Shown here piece by piece: positions 1 through 8,222 of a stretch of DNA of 64,000 bases. The stretch lies in NCBI RefSeq assembly GCF_003010935.1, contig NZ_PGGN01000007.1:185068-249067 (forward strand), given 5' to 3'. Every line of letters starts with the position of its first letter. The stretch's first letter is position 1. The position numbers and the translations under genes are program-made. The stretch is from Phyllobacterium endophyticum (GTDB taxonomy: Bacteria; Pseudomonadota; Alphaproteobacteria; Rhizobiales; Rhizobiaceae). A model generated the notes under the pieces. The model worked only from the letters and a program-made list of their open reading frames with translations, searched no databases and was not told the DNA's origin.

Positions 1-2
1 TC

Positions 3-560
3 GACGAAGCGGCGCACTCATGGGGCATCAAGATGACCCGCGTCGAGATCAAGGATATCAATCCGCCACAAGACCTCCTCGACTCCATGGGCCGCCAGAT
101 GAAGGCGGAGCGCGACAAACGTGCTGTCGTTCTTGAAGCCGAAGGCACGAGGGCGGCGCAGATCCTGCGTGCCGAAGGTCTCAAGCAGGCTCAGATCCTC
201 GAGGCCGAAGGCAAGCGCGAAGCGTCCTATCGCGAAGCAGAAGGCCGCGAGCGCCTGGCGGAGGCTGAAGCCAAGGCAACCGAGCTCGTTTCAGCCGCCA
301 TCACGGCAGGCAACGTGCAGGCGCTCAACTATTTCGTTGCGCAGAAATATACGGAAGCATTTGGCAAGTTCGCGACCAGCCCCAATCAGAAGGTCATACT
401 CATGCCGATGGAAGCGTCCTCTCTCATCGGTTCGCTCGGCGGTATCGGCGCGATTGCCCGCGAAGTTTTTGGTGACAACGCACCCGCCAGCCCCACTGCC
501 CCGACAACGCCGCCTACCCGCGGCCGCACGGTTCCGGGCACTGGCTCGACAAATTCGTGA
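3..560 (+). CDS. SPFH/band 7 (stomatin-like, QmcA-type) protein, C-terminal part
   Basis: The reading frame is already open at the window edge, so only the last 185 residues are visible. The first part is the end of an SPFH (band 7) domain. It is followed by an alanine/glutamate-rich coiled coil in which AEG and ILEAEG units recur, which is typical of stomatin/paraslipin C-termini. A Pro/Thr-rich tail ends the protein. SPFH proteins oligomerise on the inner membrane and organise microdomains or membrane-protein quality control. The next gene encodes NfeD, the usual partner of this family, so the two probably act together. The N-terminal membrane anchor lies outside the window. Confidence 0.9.
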   Translation, partial: DEAAHSWGIKMTRVEIKDINPPQDLLDSMGRQMKAERDKRAVVLEAEGTRAAQILRAEGLKQAQILEAEGKREASYREAEGRERLAEAEAKATELVSAAITAGNVQALNYFVAQKYTEAFGKFATSPNQKVILMPMEASSLIGSLGGIGAIAREVFGDNAPASPTAPTTPPTRGRTVPGTGSTNS

Positions 561-592
561 TCGTTAAAGGTCTGGTCCTGCTGAGATTCAGG

Positions 593-712
593 TCAGGGCG
601 AGCCGAGAATGGCGGTATTCGAGAACCGAAGCGCAGTGTACATTTGGGTACATGAGCATCGGAAGCGCAGAAGACAGCCATTTGCAGGCCGCGATGGCGT
701 GAATATCAACAG
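593..712. repeat. Palindromic intergenic repeat, copy 1
   Basis: This element fills the gap between the SPFH gene and nfeD and resembles 1724-1843 over about 110 bases. Its core is a small hairpin, TGTAC at 637-641 and GTACA at 648-652. GAAGCGCAG occurs on both sides (628-636 and 662-670), and CCATTTGCAG follows at 678-687. The other copy has CGTAC/GTACG at the same place, so the outer base pair of the stem changes on both sides together. It looks like a mobile intergenic element; a family name cannot be assigned from sequence alone. Confidence 0.7.
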
Positions 713-720
713 GACCAAAC

Positions 721-1179
721 ATGCTTGAACGTCTCTTCGCTGAGCTCGGACCATGGAACTGGATAGTGCTCGGTTTAATCCTGATGATTTTCGAAGTGGC
801 GGCGCCGGGGATATTCTTTCTCTGGTTCGGCATTGCCGCGCTCATCGTCGGGAGCCTCGCCATTCTTTTTGGCGAATTTTCGTGGATGAACTGGCAAATC
901 CAGGTCATTCTGTTCCTTGTCCTCTCCGTCATAGCTGTGTTCATCGGCCGCAGGCTGATCGGCGCAACGGATGTGGAATCGGACGAACCCTTGCTCAACC
1001 GGCGCGGCGAACAATTGATCGGTCAGGTCGTGACCCTTGAGGAGGCGACGATCAACGGCCGTGGCCGTGCCCGCATCGGCGATAGCCTGTGGCGCGTCAC
1101 GGGTCCCGACCTTGCCGCGGGAACGCGCGTGCGCATCACCGGTATCGATCGTGGAACGCTCGTGGTTGAGGCGGCTTAG
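721..1179 (+). CDS. NfeD family membrane protein
   Basis: A 152-residue protein of the short NfeD type. Hydrophobic segments at about residues 12-45 and 53-72 form the membrane part. The last 60 residues form a small beta-rich OB-fold domain (LIGQVVTLEEA, ending GTLVVEAA). Short NfeD proteins work beside an SPFH protein in the membrane, and the gene just upstream encodes one. The precise biochemical role of NfeD is not settled. The 160-base gap to the SPFH gene holds a palindromic repeat, so the pair may still be co-transcribed, though read-through is not certain. The ATG at 721 directly precedes the first membrane segment. Confidence 0.9.
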   Translation: MLERLFAELGPWNWIVLGLILMIFEVAAPGIFFLWFGIAALIVGSLAILFGEFSWMNWQIQVILFLVLSVIAVFIGRRLIGATDVESDEPLLNRRGEQLIGQVVTLEEATINGRGRARIGDSLWRVTGPDLAAGTRVRITGIDRGTLVVEAA

Positions 1180-1240
1180 GGTCGCTGTAAGACTATTGTC
1201 GTGTTTGCGATGCTGATCGCGCCTGTGATATGATTTAAGA

Positions 1241-1477
1241 ATGAAGAAACATACGCCCAGCTTTGTTGTCTCTGTTTTCGAGGAAGACGGCCAATGGATT
1301 GCCGTCAACGATGATTTGCCCATTGCTACAGAAGCGCCAAGCTATAGCGAGTTGCTTGAAAGAGTTTGGGAGATTGCGCCGGAGATGGCGGTTCTGAATG
1401 GCTGGGTAAGCGATCCAAAGAAGCTTCGTCTCCGCTTCTACATAGAAACAGATAATTCCACAGCAAAAGCACTCTAA
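1241..1477 (+). CDS. DUF1902 / HicB-like antitoxin
   Basis: A 78-residue protein with the fold signature of DUF1902, a partial HicB-like domain: an N-terminal beta strand (SFVVSVFEEDGQWIAVNDD), then a helix (SYSELLERVWEIAPEMAVLNG). It ends three bases before a HicA-like gene. The pair therefore looks like a toxin-antitoxin operon in which this protein neutralises the RNase and probably represses the promoter. The order antitoxin then toxin is the reverse of classical hicAB but common for DUF1902 pairs. No DNA-binding domain is obvious in this short version, so autoregulation is uncertain. Confidence 0.8.
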   Translation: MKKHTPSFVVSVFEEDGQWIAVNDDLPIATEAPSYSELLERVWEIAPEMAVLNGWVSDPKKLRLRFYIETDNSTAKAL

Positions 1478-1480
1478 TAC

Positions 1481-1678
1481 GTGGTTGCCGTTCTCTATCG
1501 GGAACTCACCGATCTTCTAAGCAAAGCCGGATGCAAATTCGTGCGCCAAGCTAAGGGTAGCCACGAATATTGGAGCAGTCCGATCACCAACCGGTTCTTT
1601 GTCGTTCCCTCAAACATCGAAAAACGCCACACCGCCAACGCTGTTCTAAAACAAGCTGGCCTGCCTAAAGCATTCTGA
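1481..1678 (+). CDS. HicA-like (YcfA) mRNA interferase toxin
   Basis: A 65-residue protein matching the HicA/YcfA double-stranded-RNA-binding-like fold. It has an N-terminal helix (YRELTDLLSKAGCKFVRQ), then KGSHEYW, which carries the family's catalytic histidine, and a final helix (HTANAVLKQAGL). HicA enzymes cleave mRNA and arrest translation. The start is GTG at 1481, three bases after the antitoxin stop, so translation is probably coupled. All key positions are intact, in contrast to the ruined ParD/ParE locus near 5 kb. The pair sits between two copies of the palindromic repeat. Confidence 0.82.
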   Translation: MVAVLYRELTDLLSKAGCKFVRQAKGSHEYWSSPITNRFFVVPSNIEKRHTANAVLKQAGLPKAF

Positions 1679-1723
1679 CACGAGAAACTGCCGAGTCCCG
1701 CAAATATGTCAGAGCCCGATCGA

Positions 1724-1843
1724 AAATTCGTCGGGGGGTGGCGAAAAGGCGGTGTTCGAGCACGGAAGCGCAGCGTACATCTTTCGTACGTGAGCATCAA
1801 AAACGCCATTTGCAGCCCGCCTTGGCGAATTTGCGTTCGGGCT
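1724..1843. repeat. Palindromic intergenic repeat, copy 2
   Basis: The second copy of the element at 593-712 lies between the HicA-like gene and the end of kdsD. The core hairpin is CGTAC (1774-1778) with GTACG (1786-1790), and TGAGCATC (1791-1798) and CGCCATTTGCAG (1804-1815) follow as in copy 1. The two copies have the same orientation and enclose nfeD and the toxin-antitoxin pair, so they could recombine. Confidence 0.68.
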
Positions 1844-1844
1844 T

Positions 1845-2840
1845 CTAGGCTGCCCCTATCCGCAGCAAATCATGGAAATGCACGATCCCGACCGGGACAT
1901 TCTCTTCGGTCACGATCAGCGCGCCGATATTGTGATCGTTGAGCAGCGCCAGCGCCGCGCTCGCCAGCATCGTCGGCGGCACGGTCTTTGGGTTGCGCGT
2001 CATGATCTCATCGACCGTCATCGTAACGAGGTTGCGATGAAGATTGCGTGACAGGTCGCCGTCGGTGATGATCCCCGCCAGCGTCCCCTCCTCGTCGAGC
2101 ACAGCCACGCAGCCGAAGCGCTTGTCTGCCAGCACCTTCATCGCCTCGGGCACCGGCATTCCGAGCGGCACCAGCGGCAGCTGTTCGCCGCGATGCATGA
2201 TTTCGTGCAGATGGGTAAGGCTCGACCCAAGCGAACCACCCGGGTGGAATGTCTTGAAATCGCCTGCAGTAAAGCCCCGCGCTTCCAAAAGCGCCACGGC
2301 GACCGCGTCACCCATGGCGAGTTGCATCAGCGTCGATGTCGTCGGGGCAAGGCCGTGCGGACAGGCTTCCGTCACCCTCGGCATCAGCAGCACCACGTCG
2401 GCCGCCGTCGCCAGCGCCGAATTCTCCCCCGCCGTCACCGCGATCAGCGGGATACGGAAGCGCCGGGAATAGCTGACGATACCCTTGAGCTCCGCCGTAT
2501 CGCCCGACCACGAAATGGCGAGGATCGCGTCGTCGACAGCGATCATGCCGAGATCGCCGTGATTGGCCTCGGAAGGATGCACGAAAAACGCTGGCGTGCC
2601 GGTCGAGGCGAAGGTCGCTGCGATCTTGGAGCCGATATGGCCGCTCTTGCCGACCCCGGTGACGATGATCCGGCCTCGCACGGCCGCGATCAGTTCTATC
2701 GCCTTGCAGAAGGGCCCGGCCAGCGGACCCTCGAGGGCGGCGCCCAGCGCGGCGAGGCCGTCCTTCTCGGTTGAAATCGTCCGCCTGGCCGAATCGACCG
2801 CAGCGGTTCTATCCAGTTTTGTGTCGTTGATTGCCTGCAT
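1845..2840 (-). CDS. kdsD: Arabinose-5-phosphate isomerase (KpsF/GutQ family)
   Basis: This enzyme interconverts ribulose 5-phosphate and arabinose 5-phosphate, the first step to KDO of lipopolysaccharide, in the cytoplasm. The 331-residue length is normal. An N-terminal SIS sugar-isomerase domain contains GVGKSGHIGSKIA, the HPSEANHGDLG stretch and SWSGDTAEL. Two CBS domains follow; the second includes ILAGIITDGDLSR-type elements and MTRNPKTVPP. The start is ATG at 2840. No other KDO gene is adjacent, although envelope genes (barrel, galU) follow on the chromosome. Paralogues such as GutQ catalyse the same reaction. Confidence 0.93.
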   Translation of the reverse strand: MQAINDTKLDRTAAVDSARRTISTEKDGLAALGAALEGPLAGPFCKAIELIAAVRGRIIVTGVGKSGHIGSKIAATFASTGTPAFFVHPSEANHGDLGMIAVDDAILAISWSGDTAELKGIVSYSRRFRIPLIAVTAGENSALATAADVVLLMPRVTEACPHGLAPTTSTLMQLAMGDAVAVALLEARGFTAGDFKTFHPGGSLGSSLTHLHEIMHRGEQLPLVPLGMPVPEAMKVLADKRFGCVAVLDEEGTLAGIITDGDLSRNLHRNLVTMTVDEIMTRNPKTVPPTMLASAALALLNDHNIGALIVTEENVPVGIVHFHDLLRIGAA

Positions 2841-3068
2841 GGTCGCAACCGTTAGCGCTTCCGCTCTCCGCTGTCCATTTTTTGTTCGTCGCAGCAGTTT
2901 TACGACGGGTCAGGATCTGTCGCGTGGTTCATGCCACCGGAGACCAGGCACATGCGCGAACAATTTGCCCGGACGACCGCCGCAGCAGAGTTTCGGGGCG
3001 CGCTCTTAGCCACTCGTTAACCATGGCTCTTTACCATCCTTAACGTTCGAACATTGGCATCCTGATTG

Positions 3069-4808
3069 ATGAATCGTCTGCACAAACGCTTGGAAGCGCC
3101 GCCACCGGACGGCAGCTTCAGGACCGCAATCAATGTCTGCCTGATGGCAGCATTGCTGTGCAGCACCATGTTTGCGACCGGCGATCATGCCTATGCGCAA
3201 CAGGCGCTGCCACTGCGCGGGACCCTGCAGGAGAACGCATTGCCGGCACAAAACAATGGTGCACCTGCCGCCGGCCCCCCGAATGCACCTGCTCCAGCAA
3301 CGCAAAATGGCATACCATCGCGTCGCTACGAGCCCGTCAGTCCGGGTGCCTTGCCTGATGACGACAATGGCAATCTCGGCCTGCTCGGGGTACCGCTGGA
3401 CGATGGTACGCCGCCTTCCGGACCCGCGGACGATAGCGGCGGTCTCAGGCCGAACGATGCCGCCCTGCCCGGCAGCGAGACTGCGCCCGTCCCCGCTGCG
3501 CGGCCCCTGCGCCTTCGTCCGGGTGAACGGTCATTGCTCGACGAAGAACGTGCCGACACGTTCGACAATGGTCCGATTGAGCAAAACGGCGAGGCCAACC
3601 CGCCGGCGGGCCGTACCGATCGCGACAATCTGCCGGAACCGGCGCTTGAACGGCGCATCGTCCGGCCCGATCCGGAGCCCTTCGCGCCCCTCGGCATCAG
3701 GGCGGGTCTCGTAACCCTTCGCCCGTCCATCAGCACCGGACTGCGTGCCACGACCAACGCGGATGGCAGCTCGGATGGCAGCAGTGCGCTTCTGTCGGAA
3801 ACCCGTCTACGCGCCCGTGCCACCACCGATTGGGCGCGCCACTCGGCCTGGCTCGATTTCGACGGCACTTATGACAGGACGATATCCGGTGAGGATTATT
3901 CGGAGCCGAATATCGGCCTGCGCGGCGGCATTCAGCTGGACCTTGGCGAACACACCACGGTCAAGGGCGAGGTAGGCTACCGCTATCGTCAGGAAGACCC
4001 GAGCGCACCGACAACCATCCTCGGAACCTCGAACCGGCCAGCGGTGCAGGAACTGGACGGCAGCCTGGGCTTGCGCAAGGAATTCGGCAGGTTTTTCGCG
4101 GACGTGAAGGGCAATGTCGATCGCACCGTCTACGGCAATGCCGAATTTTCCGATGGTTCGGTGGTCAGCCAGAAGGATCGCAACAATACTTTTGCCAGTA
4201 TCGCACTGCGCGGCGGCTTCGAAATGTCCCCCGCCATAAAGCCTTTCGCAGAGGTTGAAATCGGCAAGCTGATCTATGACGAGAAGGAAGACGTCAACGG
4301 TTTCCAGCGTTCCGGCGTTCGTACTGCGCTGCGCGGCGGTGTCGAGATTGATTTCGCCGAAAAGCTGGCGGGGGAGTTCGCGCTCGGCTATCTGCGCCAG
4401 GGCATCGATGACGACCGGCTTTCTCCAGTGGATGGTCTCAGCGTGGACGGCGCCATTAAATGGTCTCCCCAGCGCGGAACCGATGTCGATATCGGCCTCC
4501 TCACCCGTGTCGAGGGAGCGACGGCGCCTGGCGACAGCGGCTCGATTTTTTACGAAGGCACGCTGGGCATCAAGCGGCAGGCTCGCGCCAATCTCGATCT
4601 CAAGGCAACCCTGATCGCCTCTCTACGCGACAACAAGGATGGCACCGGCTGGGACAAGGGCTTCGGCGCTGAAATCGGCGCTACCTATTGGTTCAATCGC
4701 TTCTTCGGCTTCGATATCAGTGCGCGGCATGAATTCACCCGCAGCGAAGTCGAATCGCGCCAGACCGACGAAACCAGCATCTTCATGGGCGTGACGCTGC
4801 AGCGGTAG
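3069..4808 (+). CDS. Outer-membrane beta-barrel protein (BBP2_2 type)
   Basis: The 579-residue protein starts with a signal peptide of about 43 residues ending AYAQQ. A Pro/Ala/Asn-rich low-complexity stretch runs to about residue 210, and the C-terminal 370 residues alternate hydrophobic and polar positions as in a barrel (for example TVKGEVGYRYR, FFADVKGNVDR, FFGFDISARHEFTRS). This layout matches the putative beta-barrel porin 2 family (BBP2_2) of alphaproteobacteria, often linked to exopolysaccharide loci. The function is unknown. ATG at 3069 is preferred over the in-frame TTG at 3066. The disordered N-terminal third is longer than in many relatives. Confidence 0.85.
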   Translation: MNRLHKRLEAPPPDGSFRTAINVCLMAALLCSTMFATGDHAYAQQALPLRGTLQENALPAQNNGAPAAGPPNAPAPATQNGIPSRRYEPVSPGALPDDDNGNLGLLGVPLDDGTPPSGPADDSGGLRPNDAALPGSETAPVPAARPLRLRPGERSLLDEERADTFDNGPIEQNGEANPPAGRTDRDNLPEPALERRIVRPDPEPFAPLGIRAGLVTLRPSISTGLRATTNADGSSDGSSALLSETRLRARATTDWARHSAWLDFDGTYDRTISGEDYSEPNIGLRGGIQLDLGEHTTVKGEVGYRYRQEDPSAPTTILGTSNRPAVQELDGSLGLRKEFGRFFADVKGNVDRTVYGNAEFSDGSVVSQKDRNNTFASIALRGGFEMSPAIKPFAEVEIGKLIYDEKEDVNGFQRSGVRTALRGGVEIDFAEKLAGEFALGYLRQGIDDDRLSPVDGLSVDGAIKWSPQRGTDVDIGLLTRVEGATAPGDSGSIFYEGTLGIKRQARANLDLKATLIASLRDNKDGTGWDKGFGAEIGATYWFNRFFGFDISARHEFTRSEVESRQTDETSIFMGVTLQR

Positions 4809-4843
4809 GAAGCGCAGCACTCCAGGTTTACACCCTGGATCAC

Positions 4844-5178
4844 TTACGCCTCGTTTCCCTCTGCTTCCATGCCCATTTCGTCTGAAACCTCTTTCGGCGC
4901 ATAGGAATCGCCCTGCCTCGAATGTCGTATCGCCACAATTTCCAGCACCTCGTCCTTCAATGGGTAGTTAGGACATATGGTTTCATGACAACACGCCGGG
5001 TCCCGGATATCGCTCCCTGTACACCCAAATCAGGAAAGTTCGACAATCGAGTTTGCAGATTGCGCATTCTCTCAGCATATTTGCCGCTGCGGATGGGCTA
5101 TGTTCAGCGATATAGGCGACCTCGTCCAAAAACCAGCGCTCGGCTTTGGGGGGAAAGCTGGGTGCTATCGGGCTTCAT
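4844..5178 (-). pseudogene. Decayed ParE/RelE-type toxin gene
   Basis: Translating the minus strand in pieces recovers a ParE-like toxin: MKPDSTQLSP, then KAERWFLDEVAYIAEHSP, ERMRNLQTRLSNFPDLG, GTRRVVMKPYVL and YPLKDEVLEIVAIRHSRQG. Joining them needs at least three frameshifts: a run of six G at 5148-5153 (five would restore frame), one near 5070 and one near 4966. No continuous frame exists. The first codon overlaps the stop of the upstream antitoxin remnant by one base, the usual operon arrangement. The toxin is therefore inactive. Confidence 0.8.
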
Positions 5179-5480
5179 CAGCCCAGCCTGTAAATTTCCC
5201 GTTTCCTTGCTGATGAGACTATCGCCTTGCCCATGCCGGGAACTTCATTGAAATCTGTGCCCTCGCCACGGTCAAGCGATATGAGTCCTTCCGCTTCCTG
5301 GAGGATATCGGCGCCTTCTGCGTCGAGCTATTGACGAAATGCGCGGAGCATCACCCATGTTCGGTCGCGGCCTAAAGCCCGAGCAGCCAACTCGAGCTCT
5401 TCCAGCATCTCGTTGGGAACGAGAAGTGAAATCTGAGTTTTATCCTGGGTCGACGTCGCTTGTCCTTCCGGTACCTTGAC
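5178..5480 (-). pseudogene. Decayed ribbon-helix-helix (ParD/CopG-like) antitoxin gene
   Basis: The minus strand encodes a ribbon-helix-helix antitoxin: QISLLVPNEMLEELELAA, ALGRDRTWVMLRAFRQ, then an in-frame TAG at 5328-5330 where relatives would have Tyr, followed by LDAEGADILQEAEG and a tail ending RLG with TGA. No in-frame start codon is visible near 5480, so the N-terminus is also damaged; the right boundary is approximate. The TGA overlaps the ATG of the toxin remnant by one base. One nonsense change here and three frameshifts in the toxin show that the locus is dead. Confidence 0.78.
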
Positions 5481-5533
5481 ACAGTGTATCCCATCGCAAA
5501 TGGGCGTTCAACCGAGACAGAAGTCGATGGGTT

Positions 5534-5557
5534 CACTCTCCCTTGGAAGGGAGAGTG
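5534..5557. repeat. Perfect 11-bp hairpin, REP-like
   Basis: CACTCTCCCTT (5534-5544) pairs perfectly with AAGGGAGAGTG (5547-5557) across a two-base gap. It lies just beyond the 3' end of galU. The CTCTCCC/GGGAGAG sense resembles the hairpins at 7998-8019 and 8153-8173. There is no clear U-run, so it is more likely a REP-type palindrome than a classical terminator, although it may protect the galU mRNA 3' end. Confidence 0.6.
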
Positions 5558-5585
5558 ATAAGCAGGCCGTGGACGAAGGGTTCCT

Positions 5586-6485
5586 TCACCCCCGGGGCTG
5601 GATCGTCTTCAGCAAATTGCCGATAGTGTCGATCACGCCGTTGCGGATGTCCTCCCGCCACAGTGCGAATGCCACGTTGGCTTCGACGAACCCTTCCTTG
5701 GAGCCGGTATCATAGGTCCGGCCCTTGAAATGGTAGCCGAAGAAATCCTGTTCTTTGGTCAGCTTCAACATCGCGTCGGTCAGCTGGATTTCATTGCCGG
5801 CGCCGCGCTCCTGGTTTTCAAGGATGCCGAAAATCTCCGGCTGCAGGATATAGCGGCCGTTGATATAGAGGTTGGACGGCGCCGTTCCCTTGGCCGGCTT
5901 CTCGACCATCTGCGTCAGTTCAAACCCGTTGCCGACAGGCCTGCCCTGCCCGACGATGCCGTATTTATGCGTCTCGGCCGGATCGCATTCCTGCACGGCG
6001 ACGATGTTGCCGCCAGACTGGTTGTAGAGTTCCACCATATCGGCGAGGCAGCCATTCTTTTCCGGCTGCATGATCATGTCAGGCAAAAGCAGCGCGAAAG
6101 GTTCGTCACCGACAATGTCGCGTGCGCACCAGACCGCATGGCCAAGTCCCATCGGAACCTGCTGGCGTGTGAAACTCGTCGTTCCGGGGCCGGGTTGAAT
6201 TCCTTGCAGTTCGTCGAGAAGGCTGGTCTTGCCGCGTTCCGACAGGGTTTGATAGAGCTCGTACTGGACGTCGAAATAATCTTCGATCACCGCCTTGTTG
6301 CGGCCCGTCACGAAGATGAAATGTTCGATACCGGCCTCGCGTGCCTCGTCCACCACATATTGAATGACCGGCTTGTCGACTACAGTCAGCATTTCTTTTG
6401 GAATGGATTTCGTGGCGGGAAGAACACGGGTGCCAAAGCCCGCAACTGGAAAGACGGCCTTGCGTATCTTCTTGGGTTCGGACAT
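5586..6485 (-). CDS. galU: UTP-glucose-1-phosphate uridylyltransferase
   Basis: This enzyme makes UDP-glucose from UTP and glucose 1-phosphate, feeding exopolysaccharide, cyclic glucan and lipopolysaccharide synthesis in the cytoplasm. The 299-residue protein has the nucleotide-binding [15 protein letters not shown] near the N-terminus, then [16 protein letters not shown], the product loop MEKPAKG-like [12 protein letters not shown], and [11 protein letters not shown], all characteristic of GalU/ExoN. I chose ATG at 6485 because a GAGG sequence lies about eight bases upstream; a GTG at 6488 is adjacent. It is transcribed alone and runs away from the transglycosylase gene. Confidence 0.95.
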   Translation of the reverse strand: MSEPKKIRKAVFPVAGFGTRVLPATKSIPKEMLTVVDKPVIQYVVDEAREAGIEHFIFVTGRNKAVIEDYFDVQYELYQTLSERGKTSLLDELQGIQPGPGTTSFTRQQVPMGLGHAVWCARDIVGDEPFALLLPDMIMQPEKNGCLADMVELYNQSGGNIVAVQECDPAETHKYGIVGQGRPVGNGFELTQMVEKPAKGTAPSNLYINGRYILQPEIFGILENQERGAGNEIQLTDAMLKLTKEQDFFGYHFKGRTYDTGSKEGFVEANVAFALWREDIRNGVIDTIGNLLKTIQPRG

Positions 6486-6703
6486 CACTACCTCATTACT
6501 GATTACAATTTGGAATGCGGGAATTTCCTCGATAGACTTTTTTGGCTCAAAGACCCAAAATGCACATCTGTGTAAAATAAATAATCGTTGCCGGTGTTAA
6601 TGTAGCGGTTGCCGGCTTGTTTGCCCACGCATGGTAAACCAATTCCTAACTTTGACCTGCTTAATTTATCCTTTGACCCAAACTACGGAAACGAGGACGA
6701 GAC

Positions 6704-7978
6704 ATGATCGGGGGTTTAGAGCGGATTGCATCCATATCGAATCTTTCTGCCACAGGAGGCGCCCTGGCAGCTCTTTCCAGGCGCGCGCTGATCGTTGCCG
6801 CCGCAGCGGGCCTTGCTTTTGCAGGGGCGATCAACAATGCGGCTGCCGATGCAAAGTTCCAGAGTTGGATCGCGGATTTCCGCAGCACGGCGCTCAGCAG
6901 CGGCGTATCGGCGTCTACGTTCAACCGTGCCTTCGCCGGCGTAACGGAGATCGATCCGGAAGTTCTTGAGAAGGCCCGGTTCCAGCCGGAGTTCACTGCA
7001 CCCGTCTGGGACTATCTGGATAATCGCGTCAACGAACAATCGATCGCAACCGGCCGGGAGATGGCACACAAATACAGCCGCTGGCTCGGTGCGATCGAAA
7101 AATCCTTTGGCGTGGACCGCAATATCCTCCTTGCCATCTGGTCGATGGAGACCAATTTCGGTGAGATAATGAAGCGCGACGATGTCATGCGCGATGCGGT
7201 GCGCTCGCTCGCAACCCTCGCCTATGCCGATCCGCGCCGCGCCAAATTTGCGCGAACCCAGCTCATCGCCGCCATGAAAATTCTGCAGAAGGGCGAGATC
7301 GACCGCAGCCATCTGACCGGTTCCTGGGCTGGCGCTCTCGGCCATACCCAGTTCATCCCCACAAGCTATCTTGCCTATGCGGTCGACATGGATGGCAATG
7401 GCAAGCGTGACATCTGGAATTCAGTGCCCGATGCCCTGGCGACGGCAGCCAATCTTCTCGCCAAGAATGGTTGGCAGACCGGGCGCACATGGGGTTACGA
7501 GGTCGTGCTTCCTGCCGGGCGCAAATTCCCTTCCGGGTCCCGCACGATTTCCGAATGGCAGAAACTCGGCGTTGTTCGTGCCAATGGCAAGGCATTTCCA
7601 GGTGGTGGCGAGAAGGCAACCCTGAAGGTGCCGGACGGCCGCGGTGGTCCGGCCTTCCTGATGACGCGCAACTTCTTCGTCCTCAAGGCCTACAACAATG
7701 CCGACAAATACGCCCTTGGCGTTGGTCTTCTCGCCGACCAGATCGGCGGTTCAATGGGGCTGCGCCAGGACTGGAACCGCCCTTTCACGCCGATTACGAT
7801 GAAGGAACGACAGGAACTGCAAAATCATTTGCGCGAACTCGGCTATTATGACGGAAAGGTCGATGGCAAGATCGGCGATGGCTCGAGAAATGCCATACAG
7901 GCATTCCAGAAGCAGATGGGGCTGGATCCTGACGGACATCCGAGCAAGGAAGTGCTCACGGTAATAAGGAAGAAGTAG
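6704..7978 (+). CDS. Lytic murein transglycosylase (MltB-like, with peptidoglycan-binding domain)
   Basis: This periplasmic enzyme cleaves peptidoglycan between MurNAc and GlcNAc to give anhydro ends. Of 424 residues, the first 48 form an export signal ending NNAAADA. The SLT_2 catalytic domain follows, with the predicted catalytic Glu149 in WSMETNFGE, and GALGHTQFIPTSYLAYA further on. The last 60 residues form a PG_binding_1 domain (LQNHLRELGYYDGKVDGKIG). No lipobox is seen, so unlike E. coli MltB it should be soluble in the periplasm. It looks monocistronic. Confidence 0.93.
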   Translation: MIGGLERIASISNLSATGGALAALSRRALIVAAAAGLAFAGAINNAAADAKFQSWIADFRSTALSSGVSASTFNRAFAGVTEIDPEVLEKARFQPEFTAPVWDYLDNRVNEQSIATGREMAHKYSRWLGAIEKSFGVDRNILLAIWSMETNFGEIMKRDDVMRDAVRSLATLAYADPRRAKFARTQLIAAMKILQKGEIDRSHLTGSWAGALGHTQFIPTSYLAYAVDMDGNGKRDIWNSVPDALATAANLLAKNGWQTGRTWGYEVVLPAGRKFPSGSRTISEWQKLGVVRANGKAFPGGGEKATLKVPDGRGGPAFLMTRNFFVLKAYNNADKYALGVGLLADQIGGSMGLRQDWNRPFTPITMKERQELQNHLRELGYYDGKVDGKIGDGSRNAIQAFQKQMGLDPDGHPSKEVLTVIRKK

Positions 7979-7997
7979 CAATAGCGCCTGCCGATTA

Positions 7998-8173
7998 TCT
8001 CTCCCCTTTGTGGGAGAGAAAGCGATTTCAGCATCTTGGCCCTTGCTAAGTGCTGAAAATCGCCAGTGAGGGAAATAGTGTTGATCCTTGAAAAATTCCC
8101 TCTCCTGAATTTTCCAAGTCTTTGGCAACGAGGCTAATCCAAGAAAATCCTTTCTCCCCCGCTACGAGGGAGA
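7998..8173. repeat. Cluster of four REP-like inverted repeats
   Basis: Four hairpins lie between the transglycosylase and DUF459 genes. They are TCTCTCCC 7998-8005 with GGGAGAGA 8012-8019; GCGATTTCAGCA 8022-8033 with TGCTGAAAATCGC 8051-8063 (one bulge); GAGGGAA 8068-8074 with TTCCCTC 8096-8102; and TCTCCC 8153-8158 with GGGAGA 8168-8173. Outer CTCTCC-type stems around an inner longer stem suggest a composite palindromic element of the rhizobial REP kind. The first hairpin could also end the transglycosylase transcript. Confidence 0.6.
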
Positions 8174-8222
8174 TAAGCTCCGACGTGGTCGGTGCAAATC
8201 TCGGGGTCGCAGGGACAGACTT

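Noticed and set aside
3017..3046. TTAAC-type half sites resembling CtrA boxes before the barrel gene
   Set aside because: The spacing between half sites is six or nine bases rather than the seven of a CtrA site, so the match is not supported.
4922..5251. A 109-residue plus-strand reading frame
   Set aside because: It overlaps the decayed antitoxin and toxin genes, has no family resemblance, and lies antisense to clear ParDE remnants.
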